Source: Bryum argenteum (Eukaryota > Streptophyta > Bryopsida > Bryales > Bryaceae). From it: DNA of 64,000 nt. How positions within the stretch are numbered: position 1 is the stretch's first letter; every line of letters starts with the position of its first letter. Location of the stretch: contig CM073323.1 in NCBI GenBank assembly GCA_037043015.1, forward strand, positions 3,782,001 through 3,846,000, given 5' to 3'. Of the stretch, positions 1-11,365 are shown one piece after another. The notes beneath the pieces are model-generated. The model did not search any database, was not told where the DNA came from, and worked only from the letters and a program-made list of their open reading frames with translations. Position numbers and translations under genes: made by a program.

Positions 1-1644
1 ATTGCATGAAGGTTCAAAAAGCAAAATGAGTGTCTAAAATTTTGCATGGGCGTGCTCAATCTAGTTATATACATGGAAAAAAATATGAGCTAGATGTGTA
101 AGGTAATAAGCATCACATTTTCCTTTGCACAAAGTGGACTATGTTTGCTGAAAAAAAGATTGCATCAACTTTGAATGTTACGATCTTACAAATGGCAAAG
201 ATCCAACGGTTGAAATTTCAACCACTACCTCTAATGGTAGTTCTCTTCAAGATCATACGGTTGAAAGCTTCAAAAAGTGTAAAAAACATTCTCATACTCC
301 AAAGTTTACAAGGTGGTATGAAATTGCAATTTCGGAGTTTGGAGCTCACAAACACCATGGTCGTTAAGGGGTTAATGAAAATTTAGCTTGAGTTGAGCTA
401 AAGTGTAGCCTACTTTACTCAACTCGACAAAACTACCAATGATTGACATTTTCAAATGGTCATAACTTACTCAAAGTTTGCCCAAATTGGGCATATGAGG
501 TGTTTCTTGACATCTACTATTTTTTTAAATGTCAAAAACACCTCATATGCCCAATTTGGACAAAATTTGAGTAAGTTATGCCATTTGAAATTTTGCTTAC
601 ATTTAGTTGTTTTATTCAATTTCAGTGAAGTACCCAATCTGTAAGTACAATTTAGCTCGACTCGAGCTAAAATGTATTTTCTCTCGAAATCATGCAATTT
701 TACCATTATAATGAATATGGTGTTCTGGTGGTTTGCGTGGTTGTTGGTTTGAGAGGTCAGTGGTCCAAGGAGAGGAGCCAATAGACACGGGAACTAAGAG
801 TTTGATTATCAAGCCATGGGAAGCATGTACGTAGAAGTTGGAACCTCGGAACCTCTATTCCATTAATATGGCGCTATTCCATGTGCCATTCTATTATACC
901 AAATGTTACATTTGTACGCATACAGATTGGTGTAGTATGTAATATCACAACTTTTTTTGTGATATCACTCCTTTATATACATTATCACCCATTTTCCATG
1001 ATATCATATTTAGATTCTAATATATCACATGGTTTTTGAAGTGCAGTTCATAAAGTTGAGGTGTGCCATTTTAATAGCATAATGTCATTTTAGCATAATG
1101 ATATTGAGAGATTTGAAAATATACAACACAATGCTCAATCTTGCAATTTTTTTGGTATAGTGAATGCTCTTAGAGCTTCGGATCACCCCTCTTTGATAAC
1201 GCCAGATTTTGTATCATGTGTGTGGTACATTCAATGCATCCGAGATTCAAACAGAGCACATCAGCTAATACCACATTGAAACAGTTCATATTAAAAAAAT
1301 ATGGATATAGAAAAATTGAATTCCTCAAATAAAATGCAACAAGAATACAGATGAATATGAAGTAAATGAATTTATTCAAACTACTCAGGGTACCTCCGCT
1401 TGCTATTTGTCAAAACCTGCCACTTATATATTGCTATCAAGAATATAATATAGTAGCAAAGTGACTCCATAGACCAGGCTGTTGCTTTAAATTACCAACT
1501 GTAGAAACTCTGTAGTTAGCTATCAAACAATGACTGTAGAACGCTGTACAGATCTGAGAACAACATCAGATAACATACATAAGATTACAAGCAACAGATA
1601 TGATGCTTCTTGCTCTAGAAGCAAAATCAACTAGATTGTATAGC
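1..1644. other. Intergenic region downstream of the first GDI gene
   Basis: AT-rich sequence without a convincing reading frame. The only structure seen is the foldback element at 383-671. The last few hundred bases before 1645 are presumably the 3' untranslated region and terminator of the minus-strand GDI gene; no poly(A) signal could be fixed with confidence. Confidence 0.6.
383..671. repeat. Foldback (MITE-like) element
   Basis: The ends carry 21-bp terminal inverted repeats of form TTTAGCTYGAGTYGAGCTAAA, each itself palindromic (383-403 and 651-671). Between them two arms of about 65 bp (449-513 and 529-594) are almost perfectly self-complementary with a 15-base loop, so a transcript would fold into a long hairpin. 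There is no coding capacity. I could not identify a clear target-site duplication, so the family is unassigned; a small-RNA precursor is an alternative reading. Confidence 0.6.
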
Positions 1645-4600
1645 CTAATTCTCAGCAGCACTTGCAGCACTCAAATCCACGCTTAAATCCAGGACCTGCG
1701 TACAATCCAATAAGTAGTGATCAAGCAAGATCCCATCTCTTCCGACTTCCTATGAGAGACATAATCCCCTATTTGCAGGATCCTCAAGAAGTACTAAAAG
1801 GGTCACATTTGTGAGCATAGATATACACACACTGTTATGCTCGAGGAGACCCACCTTTCCAGTTATACGTGTGTACAACGTAAGTACATCTTGAACAGTT
1901 GTCTCGAAGTGCGTGGTCGGATCATAGCTCTGTAAATTATGGAGTAGAACAAGCACGAAGTGAGCAAAGCTCTGCCATCCCATTCATACGTTGAAATGGT
2001 GGACAGAGTTATAAAGTAGGGTCAGGCTATTTCATGCAGGAACATAAGAGTTGTCCACATGAAGGTGTTTAAGAAATGGTAACGGGAAAGGAGAGAAGCA
2101 TACCTTGGAGATGAAGCAGTTGTCAAGAGACGAGTCATTAACAGGCTCATACATATCATAGATGTCCACGAGCTTTTCATCAACATGCCCAAGCAATGCC
2201 AGCCCTGGCTCAAGCTCAGCCTCCGGAACATTCGTCTCAACTTCTGCAGAAACAAATGCTATGAATTTGCCTCTTGGTGCCACATGGTGAGAGTAGGAAC
2301 AGCAGAATACATACCTGCCAGTATACAAACGAATTTATCGTGATAACAGGACACAACTTGCCTAATCAATCTACACTAAATAGGCTCATGTATAATGCGT
2401 TACTCATCCTGATAGTCTATCTCACGTTTGTACCAACAACAGGGGCATCCATACTCGTAATTGAAGAGTAGAACTTTGTGTACACGATCGGAAAAGCATA
2501 CAAAGTTGTTTCTAGAGAGAGAGGGCTTGATTCGTTGGTGTTCCTTCCCAATCTGATGATACTATGCTACTCTTCCCATTATTAGATTCATAAAAAAGCA
2601 GTACATGTGTGACTTACATGTCCGATCGACGACCAAGCTGCTTCTGAGGAAGAATGATCTGAACAGACTCGATGTCATCAGTATCTGGAATGGGATGACT
2701 CATGAAACATATTGCTCGCACCACCTTCCCAACTCTCCTCACCTGAGCTTCCAACATAAGAACTCATCGGAACCGAGAAGAATCATCAAATGATAAAAAC
2801 CACCATACGGAGATTGAACATTATCAAACCTTATTGGGTAAATATGATGGATCACAGACTACTTTTTCGGCCCTTGCTGTTTCGCCCTCCGATGTGACTC
2901 CTCTGACTTGACCCATCTCATCAAACTCAACCTGCGGCAAAACGTAGATCCAGTAAATCAAGACCATTTAGCAAACTACACTGGTGCATGATGAGAATGA
3001 CACAATTCGTAACATGGAAATGCGATAGTAATCAACATGCACTATATCTTCACTTAATAATGGGATTGAATGATGTAATATGCGGGGTGTATGTCATCAA
3101 ATGATTGTAGAATAGTACCTTGCATTCAGGTTTGTTGAGCATGTAAGTGCCTCCATATACTGCACTAAGTCGGGCGAAACCCTGCAAAGAAGCTTGAACG
3201 GAGATCAAGGACTCGGCATTACTTTGTCGACAAAAAATGGAGGATGAGTCCTCGACTAAATGATAAGTCGCATTTAGGCACCGGGAATAGAGATATCATA
3301 CTACAGAAGCCAGAAATTTGGGGATCACTTGAAGTAGAATGAAAAAAAAACCTGTGGCAACTCCCCGAGCCCATAGAGCGGGTAAATATAAGGTGAGCCT
3401 CCTTGAAATCGAGCCATCGAGTCCGCATACAACTGAACATTGCTAGAGAAACTTCATGAAGCACAGTTTCATGATACTTAAGGCAATTCTTAAACAGGCA
3501 TTTAAACTGAGCATGCTTAGAACCTTCGCTGTTGTTCGGTAAAGAATCATGTACCTTCACTCGCTTTACAGTGTCCAAAGCTGGCTCAGCTAAGAACCGA
3601 TCATCTCGATGCAATGCCAATGAATGACCTACAAAGTCGATGGTATTATCATCCAATCCATATTTGCTGCATCAGGACATTGAAGAAGGATTTAGAACCC
3701 AGCAACCAACTACCGATATATGACATTTCGAAACCTTGACCAGCTACATCTGACCATGTTAATAAATTCAAAGATTTCTGGCTATTAAATGAAAAGATCC
3801 AGCGGAATGCGTTACTCGAAAAGCTCCTTGGTTGTGACTCTGCGCAAATCCATGCCTTCATGTGTTGTAGGATCCGCAGCATCATAACTCTGGACGAATA
3901 TGAAGAACTTCCGAGCACGTCTCTTCTCGAAAATGCCCATCAAGGGCGATTTCAAAGCCTCCACATCGTTTGCTGGAACTTTATAAATCTGCAGAGAACT
4001 TCAAAAACATACGATTCTATGAACTTCATTAGTTTCTTGAGGACCCACCGACAGGCTGCTACTTGACATCGCCTGCAACAATCTGACCATTCATCACCAA
4101 CAGCCACTAAAATAAGAAATGTTGACATTATTCGTTCCCAATAATGATCAGTCCAGCGCCGTGATTGAGAATAGGAACCCATTTACAGCTTATTCTGTTG
4201 TGCAGTAGGTTCAAACTACCATAGATAAACTAGTCACAGGTGCAATATAATTCTATATAATCCTGAGAGCAGCACCTTCCCTTGCTTGTAAACGTAGCTG
4301 CCATCCACAGCCTTGAAGAACAGGTACTTTGTAACATCCGTGTGTATAAGGATTCTCACGAGAGCGCCGTTCGCCATCATAAACTGCAATCCAGAGCTTT
4401 CGGATTGTGAGCAGACAACCTCATAAACAAGAAGAGGAGACACTAAGAAAACCACAATTGCTGCGTTCATGATAGGCAGTTTGAGTGACTGACTGGAAGA
4501 ATAAGGATAAACTACAAGACTATTGTGTGTGCATGAACACTTCTCGCAGTTGTGAAGTTGCACCTTGGGAACCATGTCCACATTGTAATCCTTGCTGGAC

Positions 4601-5384
4601 CCCAGAAACGCTGGAGGCTTTTCCTGACCTCGGAACTTCTGCCATAACTAAGAATGCAACCATGACACACCAAGAGAGCGCGTGAGTCTTATCAAGACAG
4701 AAGTAGAACTTTATAAACACATGAACAGCTATTCATGGTTGAAGCATTCTAAATTAGGTCAAATACAGACCTCATAAAATAAGATTGAAGAGGTTCCGGT
4801 GTAGCAGAAAATTTAGGGTTACTACGAGTGCTTCAGAGTATGAATCCCTGGACATGAATTGCTACATAGAGGAGAGACGAGTTGTAGAAGTTGTATAAGC
4901 TGATAAGGTCAACACACAGCTTTGATGATCATAAGATTCGCACATTCCATGACCTGAACTGCAGCTCATGACCTGATTCCGTGCTGCATTTTACACTCAC
5001 TTCACGGATCATCAACAGAAGCAGCGGCAAATACCTGGTTGAGATTTAACGAAGCAGCAGCTCCACCGTAGTAGTCATTCCTATCCATATGAAGAACCTA
5101 CGTTTCCAACCACGTAACCATCGTAAGAACATCCTTCGAAACAACAGTTGCAAATAAAGTCATGCAAAGGAGTTGTTGGCCCTCTGACTGATTTGGACAT
5201 CTGTAGTATACAACACGAGCTTAGTCAATGAGTTCGAAATCCTGATCCTTGATCACCGCATCAAACCCTAATTTTTGTTACAGCTCATATCACGCACCTT
5301 CAGGCCATCCACTGAAAGGAGACCACTCAGGATGCATTCTTTGAGACCAGTGCCGAGCACAATCACGTCATACTCCACATCCAT
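1645..5384 (-). CDS. GDI: Rab GDP dissociation inhibitor, copy A (13 exons)
   Basis: Cytosolic chaperone that extracts GDP-bound prenylated Rab GTPases from membranes and recycles them for vesicle traffic. Coding exons: 5384-5298, 5097-5035, 4647-4564, 4383-4276, 3988-3816, 3666-3555, 3432-3352, 3181-3119, 2931-2830, 2742-2618, 2314-2104, 1929-1855, 1695-1645. They sum to 1335 bp (444 residues plus stop), the normal GDI length, and every intron is GT-AG. Seen in the product: N-terminal [16 protein letters not shown] with the dinucleotide-fold GTG motif, the MDRNDYYGG conserved region, [11 protein letters not shown], and C-terminal [16 protein letters not shown]. No stops or frameshifts. It is a diverged tandem duplicate of the gene at 7611-11365 and differs by one extra intron (2315-2617). 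A Tc1-type element lies about 150 bp upstream of its start, which may affect its promoter. Confidence 0.93.
2315..2617 (-). other. Intron present in GDI copy A but absent from copy B
   Basis: A 303-bp GT-AG intron interrupts the codon for Met in the segment SDM-YVFCCS (phase 2). In copy B the same segment lies in one uninterrupted 336-bp exon (8372-8037); here the two parts are 125 and 211 bp, which also sum to 336. All other intron positions are shared. Either copy B lost this intron or copy A gained it. Confidence 0.9.
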
Positions 5385-5533
5385 GACACGGTCGGCGTCT
5401 TAGAAGAGGAGATTAAGTTCCAATATTGTACTGGAAGTTTGATCTTCAAACAGCTTAAGTTTTGAAACCATGGCTAGGTCTGAATCACTAACGCATATGA
5501 GAGCATCATAAACATTTCAGGCAGGTGTACGTA

Positions 5534-7155
5534 CAGTGTGTGGCAAAACTGAGTCAACCTTGTTGAAAGAGATTATTTGGCCGTCAATTCCTAACAACTC
5601 AATAAATGAAATGACCATTTTTAACATGGAGGACATATAATATGGAGTGTATTAGTTGACATAGCATCCATGGTGACATATAAAAAAGTTATAAGGAGAT
5701 ACATGTTTTCCAACACATACACTTGGCTTGACTCAGTTTTGCATGGCATGCCATAATAAATGCAATGAAGTGGTAAAAAATGGATGGAAGACTTTTATGA
5801 CCAGATTGGCATGGGCACAAGGAGTGTCTATCTTGACATACTCCATGTCAACTTAGTGCACATTGTAAGCAGAGTGTGAGGACAGACCATGGTACACTTA
5901 GATGAGCTTTGTGGTAGTGCTCGAAAAGACCTTGATAACTCCATTTTGGTGATGTTGCAAGCTGGTAGGACTACAAGAGATGTAGCACATGAGTTGCAGG
6001 TGTCTCGAGCCATGTTGCAAGACTTAGAAAGAAGAGATTATGTGATTTGTCAGCTAGTAGTGGTGGTAGACCACAAGTGCTAAGTGATGCATAGAAGAGA
6101 GCATGTGTTCGTGCTGTCACATCATGAGGTTTTGAAAATGCTACACAAGTTGCCCAACATGTACGCAAGGAATGCCATGTTACTGTGAGTGTTGATACGA
6201 TCACGAAGGACTTTACGTGCAGCAGGGCTTGAGATCAAAAGTGAAGCAGAAGAAACCAAAATTGAACCAGAAACACATTAAGGATCGACTTGAATTTGCT
6301 AGGCGCCATCAACATTGGACCGTTGGTGACTGGAAGCATGTCATCTTTTCTGATGAGACCAAGGTAAATCGATTTTGCTCAGATGGTCGTAGTTGGTGTT
6401 GGATTCGCAATGAACAATCTTGTGATTCAAGACAAGTGCAAGAGACTGTGAAGTTTGGCGGTGGTTCAGTGATGGTATGGGGTTGCATGACATTCCATGG
6501 CCCTGGTATGTTATGTAGAATCGAAGGAAGAATGGATCAACATCAATATAAAGAAATCTTGCAAAGAGATTTATTGTATACCATCTGTGCATATTATCTT
6601 GATCTTCAAATTTGATTTTTCAGCATGACAATGATCCCAAACATACAGCAAAAAGTGTTCGGCAATGGTTGAGATCACAAAATTTTGATGTTCTTAAGTG
6701 GCCTGCACAATCTCCTGACTTGAATCCAATTGAGCATCTTTGGGCTGGACTGAAACGTCGTCTTAACTAAGATGAAAGGGCTCCAACAGGAATTTTAGAA
6801 TTGTGGGAGCGTATTGAGGAGTGTTGGGCTTCTTTAGCAATAGAGGAGTGTAGGAGGTTGTATGAAAGCATGCCAAGGCGGATCCAAGCAGTTTTAGCCG
6901 CTAAAGGCAAGTGGACAAAATATTGAGTTGCTTTTTGATAGTGGATGCAAAAGTGAGTCAAGGAACATAGTTTCCTTTAAATGTAATTTTCTTGTACATT
7001 TCAATGTAAGAAGGAACTTCTTCTCCATCAAATTGTAGCCCATTCAAATTGCTATATTGCACAATTTACACATTCTAAAAATCTATTGCCAAGTTTTCCA
7101 CATTGCTAATCAAATTACGAATTTCAAGAGTTTGACTCGGTTTTGCCACACACTG
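5534..7155 (+). mobile_element. Tc1-type (Tc1/mariner) DNA transposon, 1622 bp
   Basis: Both ends carry terminal inverted repeats of about 24 bp beginning CAGTGTGTGGCAAAAC (5534 onward; complement ending at 7155), flanked by the TA duplication typical of the superfamily (5532-5533 and 7156-7157). Another copy of the repeat, in the orientation of the right end, lies at about 5730-5747. The interior holds a degenerate DD34E transposase. The element sits between the two GDI genes. CAGT termini and the TA target are as expected for Tc1-like elements. Confidence 0.9.
5889..6926 (+). pseudogene. Degenerate Tc1-type DD34E transposase
   Basis: The N-terminus (5889-6020) reads as a helix-turn-helix DNA-binding segment (GRTTRDVAHELQVSRAML). 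The catalytic core then appears in pieces: HVIFSDETKVN (first Asp), [21 protein letters not shown] (second Asp) and [11 protein letters not shown] (Glu). Counting from the Asp before NDPKHT to that Glu gives 34 intervening residues, the DD34E signature of the Tc1 group rather than the DD39D mariners common in plants. Frameshifts lie near 6020 and between 6590 and 6610, and an in-frame TAA is at 6768-6770, so no full-length enzyme is encoded. The C-terminal frame ends with TGA at 6924-6926. Confidence 0.88.
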
Positions 7156-7157
7156 TA

Positions 7158-7610
7158 TTTATCCTATGTATGTACCTGGCGTCAGTGTAACAATAAATAA
7201 TACATCTGTAATCAGCGAGTTTGTATTTAACCTGCTCGACCTGCCTCGTCAAGAAATCACGAAACAAAGACGTGACGAGACTAATCATATCAAAAGCAGT
7301 GGGAACAACGAGGCGACGAACACAGAGAGAGAAGTGAAACAGGGCAAATTCAGAGTGGGAAGATTTGTACAAACAAGTTCTCCATTCATTAAGTAATGTC
7401 GCATGACAAATGAGTATCGATCGATAATACCCTGACAATACCCGACAGGGCTAGTAACTACAGACAACTTGCCGCATTAAGCCGCTGAATAAACATGCAA
7501 GAGTAAATTTTGCCTTGAACAAAAGCAGTTGACGATAGACCAATACAGAGAAGATCAAAGCTCTCACGATCTACCGGGAGAAAACATCTATGATATATAA
7601 ACAGCCCTCA
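7158..7610. other. Intergenic region between transposon and GDI copy B
   Basis: Short spacer holding the presumed 3' untranslated region of the minus-strand GDI copy B. I see no reading frame of merit, repeat or RNA gene. Confidence 0.5.
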
Positions 7611-10600
7611 CTACTCCTCGGCAGCGCTTGCAGCGCTCAAGTCCACACTCAGATCCAGAACCTGCCACACATCACATATTAATCAGGACCTGTACATCTT
7701 CTTCACACATGATCTAGTTCACATGCTTCAAGCTGTGTACAAGCAAGACATGATTCTCAAGCACTTCTCCTGCTCAGCACTCACTTCATAAACTTAAACA
7801 ACAATACTCACCTTGCCGGTAATCCTCGTGTACATTGCCATCACATCCTGAATTGTCGTCTCAAAATGGGTCGTAGGGTCGTAGCTCTGTTACACGAATA
7901 TCGCAAAAAACAATCAGTAACAAACCTCGCGATTACGGAAATTACTGCCTCTACACGCACTCCTCGAGAGCAAGTCTCCAAGGTTCCAGTAGCAAATAAG
8001 ATCGGAGCACCGGCTGACATGACAAAAGACTCTTACCTTCGAGATGAAACAGTTGTCCAATGATGAGTCGTTCACTGGCTCCAACATGTCGTACATGTCG
8101 ATGATCTTCTCATCGATGTGTCCCAGAAGTGCAAGCCCTGGCTCCAGCTCCTTCTCAGGGTTCTCCGTCTCCACCTCAGCTGAAACAAATGCGATGTACT
8201 TGCCCTTGGGTGCCACGTTGTGCGAATGAGAACAACAGAACACATACATGTCCGATTTGCGACCGAGCTGCTTTTGTGGAAGAATGATCTGAACCGAATC
8301 AGAATCACCGGTGTTGGGAACCGGGTGGCTCATAAAGCAGATGGCGCGCACCACCTTCCCGACCTTCTTCACCTGATGAGTCAAGCACAGTTTAATTAAC
8401 CCACAGTCCTGTATGAAATCCAAAATCATGCTAACATTTTAAACAACTCATGCTGGTCACGTACCTTGTTGGGCAGGTACGATGGATCACACACAACTTT
8501 CTTAGCCTTGGCTGTCTCACCCTCGGAAGTCACTCCGATAACGGAACCCATCTCGTCGAACTCAACCTGAGCAACCATCAGCCACGACCCGCAATGATTA
8601 GCTTCACCAGGAGCATTCAAAATTCAATCTACCCCAGAAGGAGCACAAAAATCAATGATACCGTCCAATTTTGATCCATCATAAATAGACCCCTGTACCT
8701 TGCATTCGGGTTTCGCGAGCATGTAGGTTCCTCCGTACACAGCACTAAGGCGAGCGAATCCCTGCCCCCACCAGTAGTTCAAAACACTCAGTAACGATAC
8801 ATTGGAATTACAGTAATCACTTACTGTAACCCTCAAGCGATACTACATTTTCCTCCTGCTTAAACGTACACCTTAACCAACCTCTCCACTAAGGCGATAT
8901 CGACAGTCTTCGGTACTACAGCAACCCAGACAGCATTGAGACATCCACATCAAAGCGAACTCAGAATCAAAAATGAAAATGCTAATCGCTACGGCGCCAC
9001 CAACACATACCTGTGGCAACTCGCCCAGACCATACAGCGGGTAGATGTAAGGTGATCCTCCTTGGAACCGAGCCATTGACTCGGCGTATAACTGCACCAG
9101 TACAACAATACACTAAGTTATGCACTGCAAACAACCAATTTTCATCCACGTAACCAATGTTGTTGGAGTTAAACCAGAGAGGAATATACATAAAGCGGGG
9201 AGTAAATATATAAAGCGGGGAGTAAATATATAAAGCGGGGAGTATAACCTTCACTCTCTGCACAAAATCGAAAGCTGGCTCGTTCAAGAATCGGTCATCT
9301 CGGTGCAACGCCAACGAATGTCCAATGAAGTCGATGGTGTTCGCGTCCAGTCCGAACTTGCTGCATTACAAATTGCATCATAACTTCAGTCCCCTGCTGA
9401 TACCGACCATATTCATGTTCTTGTAGTCGCACCAAAACCATCCGACAACCACGTTCGTCCATTGTCGTACTATTAACAGAAACCATGTGATACTTTCAAA
9501 ATGTCAAAAGGAATTGATGCCCCCACACGAATATCTTCACCACAATACAGTTTCAGAGACACTAGAAAGGAAAATTCACTCAGGTTCAAGCGTTATACTC
9601 GAAGACCTCCTTCGTTGTAACTGTCCGCAAGTCCATGCCTTCATGAGTGCTGCGCTCCTTCTCTTCGTAATTCTGGACATAGATGAAGAACTTGCGCGCA
9701 CGCCTCTTCTCGAACAGTCCCATCAGCGGAGACTTCAGTGCCTCCACATCATTCGATGGAACTTTGTACACCTATCACCACACTAACAAATTAATACCAG
9801 GTCTGAATATGTTTCTCAATCCGTGAAATTCAAGGCTACCTGCCAGTCTTACAGCCTTACATATTAACTGCTCATAGATCTACCACCCCTGTGAACCCAT
9901 AGAAAACTCCCCAAGTATAAGATGCTACTATATGGCATTGTTGATACGCCCTTTATAAATACAATAGCATTCTTAGTCTTAGATGTCCACACCTTTCCTT
10001 GCTTGTAGACGTAGCTCCCGTCCACAGCCTTGAAGAGAAGGTACTTCGTCACATCCGTGTGGATAAGAACTCTCACAAGCGCGCCGTTCGCCATCATGAA
10101 CTGATTCCAAACCAAAAACAATACAAGCGTCAATTTCCAAAAGGAACTACTAGGTGTAGCATATACTCTCAAGGGAAGATATTATCCGTCCGCAGCAATT
10201 GTGTAGCAGAAATGACCTTCTACAAATGAATCCCAATTCGGAACAGATAAATCTCCACTCTGCATGGATGCGTTTTCCAGTTCTACAACTACAGCTCTAG
10301 TTACTGGACAGCAACATATTCATCCCAGCGCCATGTCTGCATACCTTCGGGACCATATCCACATTGTACTCTTTGCTTGAGCCCAGAAACGCAGGCGGTT
10401 TCTCGCCTCCCTTGAACTTTTGCCACAACTGCGACACACAGAAACAAGATGGAAAGATACGACCATGTAAGGATCCCCCAAATCGACAATACCAGGTATT
10501 TAATACTCATTTGCACTACAAGTCTTTCCACTTCACACAAGATAACGGCTCCAAACTCCTGATCAACTCGAACCCAACGAAAATTATTTCCAGTAGCAAC

Positions 10601-11365
10601 TAAACAGGTCAATTACAACCAATCCATGTGACACAAGAAATAAGCCTGACCGACCACTACATGCCAGTGCTGACCGCTTCTGCATCTCAATCTGTGGAAG
10701 GTTTTCATTCTGAGGACTTCAGAAATTTCTACTTCCTTAAGCAAACATACAGAGACTATTCTTAAAATCTGTCATTACGATCATTTCTACGGAGAGGTCC
10801 ATTGACTTCAGTAATAAAACCTACTAGGTCATTTGCGCAATACATAAAGTCACGTCATCTACAAACCAGAAGAACAAAGATAATCAGTCTGAACGAAAAT
10901 CCACCGCCAACACTAGAAACTGGCCTCGAGAGATTGAACGTCACAATCACCTGGTTCAGGTTCAAAGACGCAGCGTCTCCACCGTAGTAGTCATTTCTGT
11001 CCATGTGAAGCACCTGGAGAAAATCACAACGCACGGATCGTCAATAACTGGCACAGATCCCTAGGAATGAATTCAACTAAGAACCTTCTCCATTAGGGTA
11101 GCGCAGCTAAACGTGAAATCCTCGCAGTTAACGAGTTGCATCACTTCGAATTAAACCCAAAGAGAAGAATAAGGCGACCTCCAGATTAGGGCACACGAGA
11201 GAGTGTTAAACCCTGACAAGGGCACAGACCGATGAGCGGGTAGCTCAGATCGAAAAGGCAAGTGAGTGAGAAGGGCACCTTGAGACGATCGACGGAGAGC
11301 AGGCCGCTGAGGATGCATTCCTTGAGCCCGGTGCCGAGCACAATCACATCATACTCTTCATCCAT
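7611..11365 (-). CDS. GDI: Rab GDP dissociation inhibitor, copy B (12 exons)
   Basis: Same role as copy A: recycling of GDP-bound Rab GTPases between membranes and cytosol. Coding exons: 11365-11279, 11013-10951, 10428-10345, 10100-9993, 9771-9599, 9360-9249, 9091-9011, 8761-8699, 8566-8465, 8372-8037, 7886-7812, 7661-7611. Total 1335 bp, 444 residues plus stop, all introns GT-AG, reading frame unbroken. Visible landmarks: [16 protein letters not shown] at the N-terminus, [66 protein letters not shown], and C-terminal [16 protein letters not shown]. The start context GCGCCATGG fits a good plant start, and a pyrimidine-rich leader (about 11366-11520) precedes it. Very likely the principal functional copy, as its upstream region is free of recognisable insertions. 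Confidence 0.95.
9191..9246. repeat. 20-bp tandem repeat at an intron donor of GDI copy B
   Basis: Unit TAAAGCGGGGAGTAAATATA is present 2.8 times directly beside the 5' splice site of intron 6 (exon ends at 9249). The repeat is absent from copy A, so it arose after the duplication. Confidence 0.85.

Noticed and set aside
1645-5384. GDI copy A as a pseudogene because short frames appear broken
   Set aside because: Exon-by-exon reconstruction gives a complete 444-residue frame with correct splice sites; the breaks are introns.
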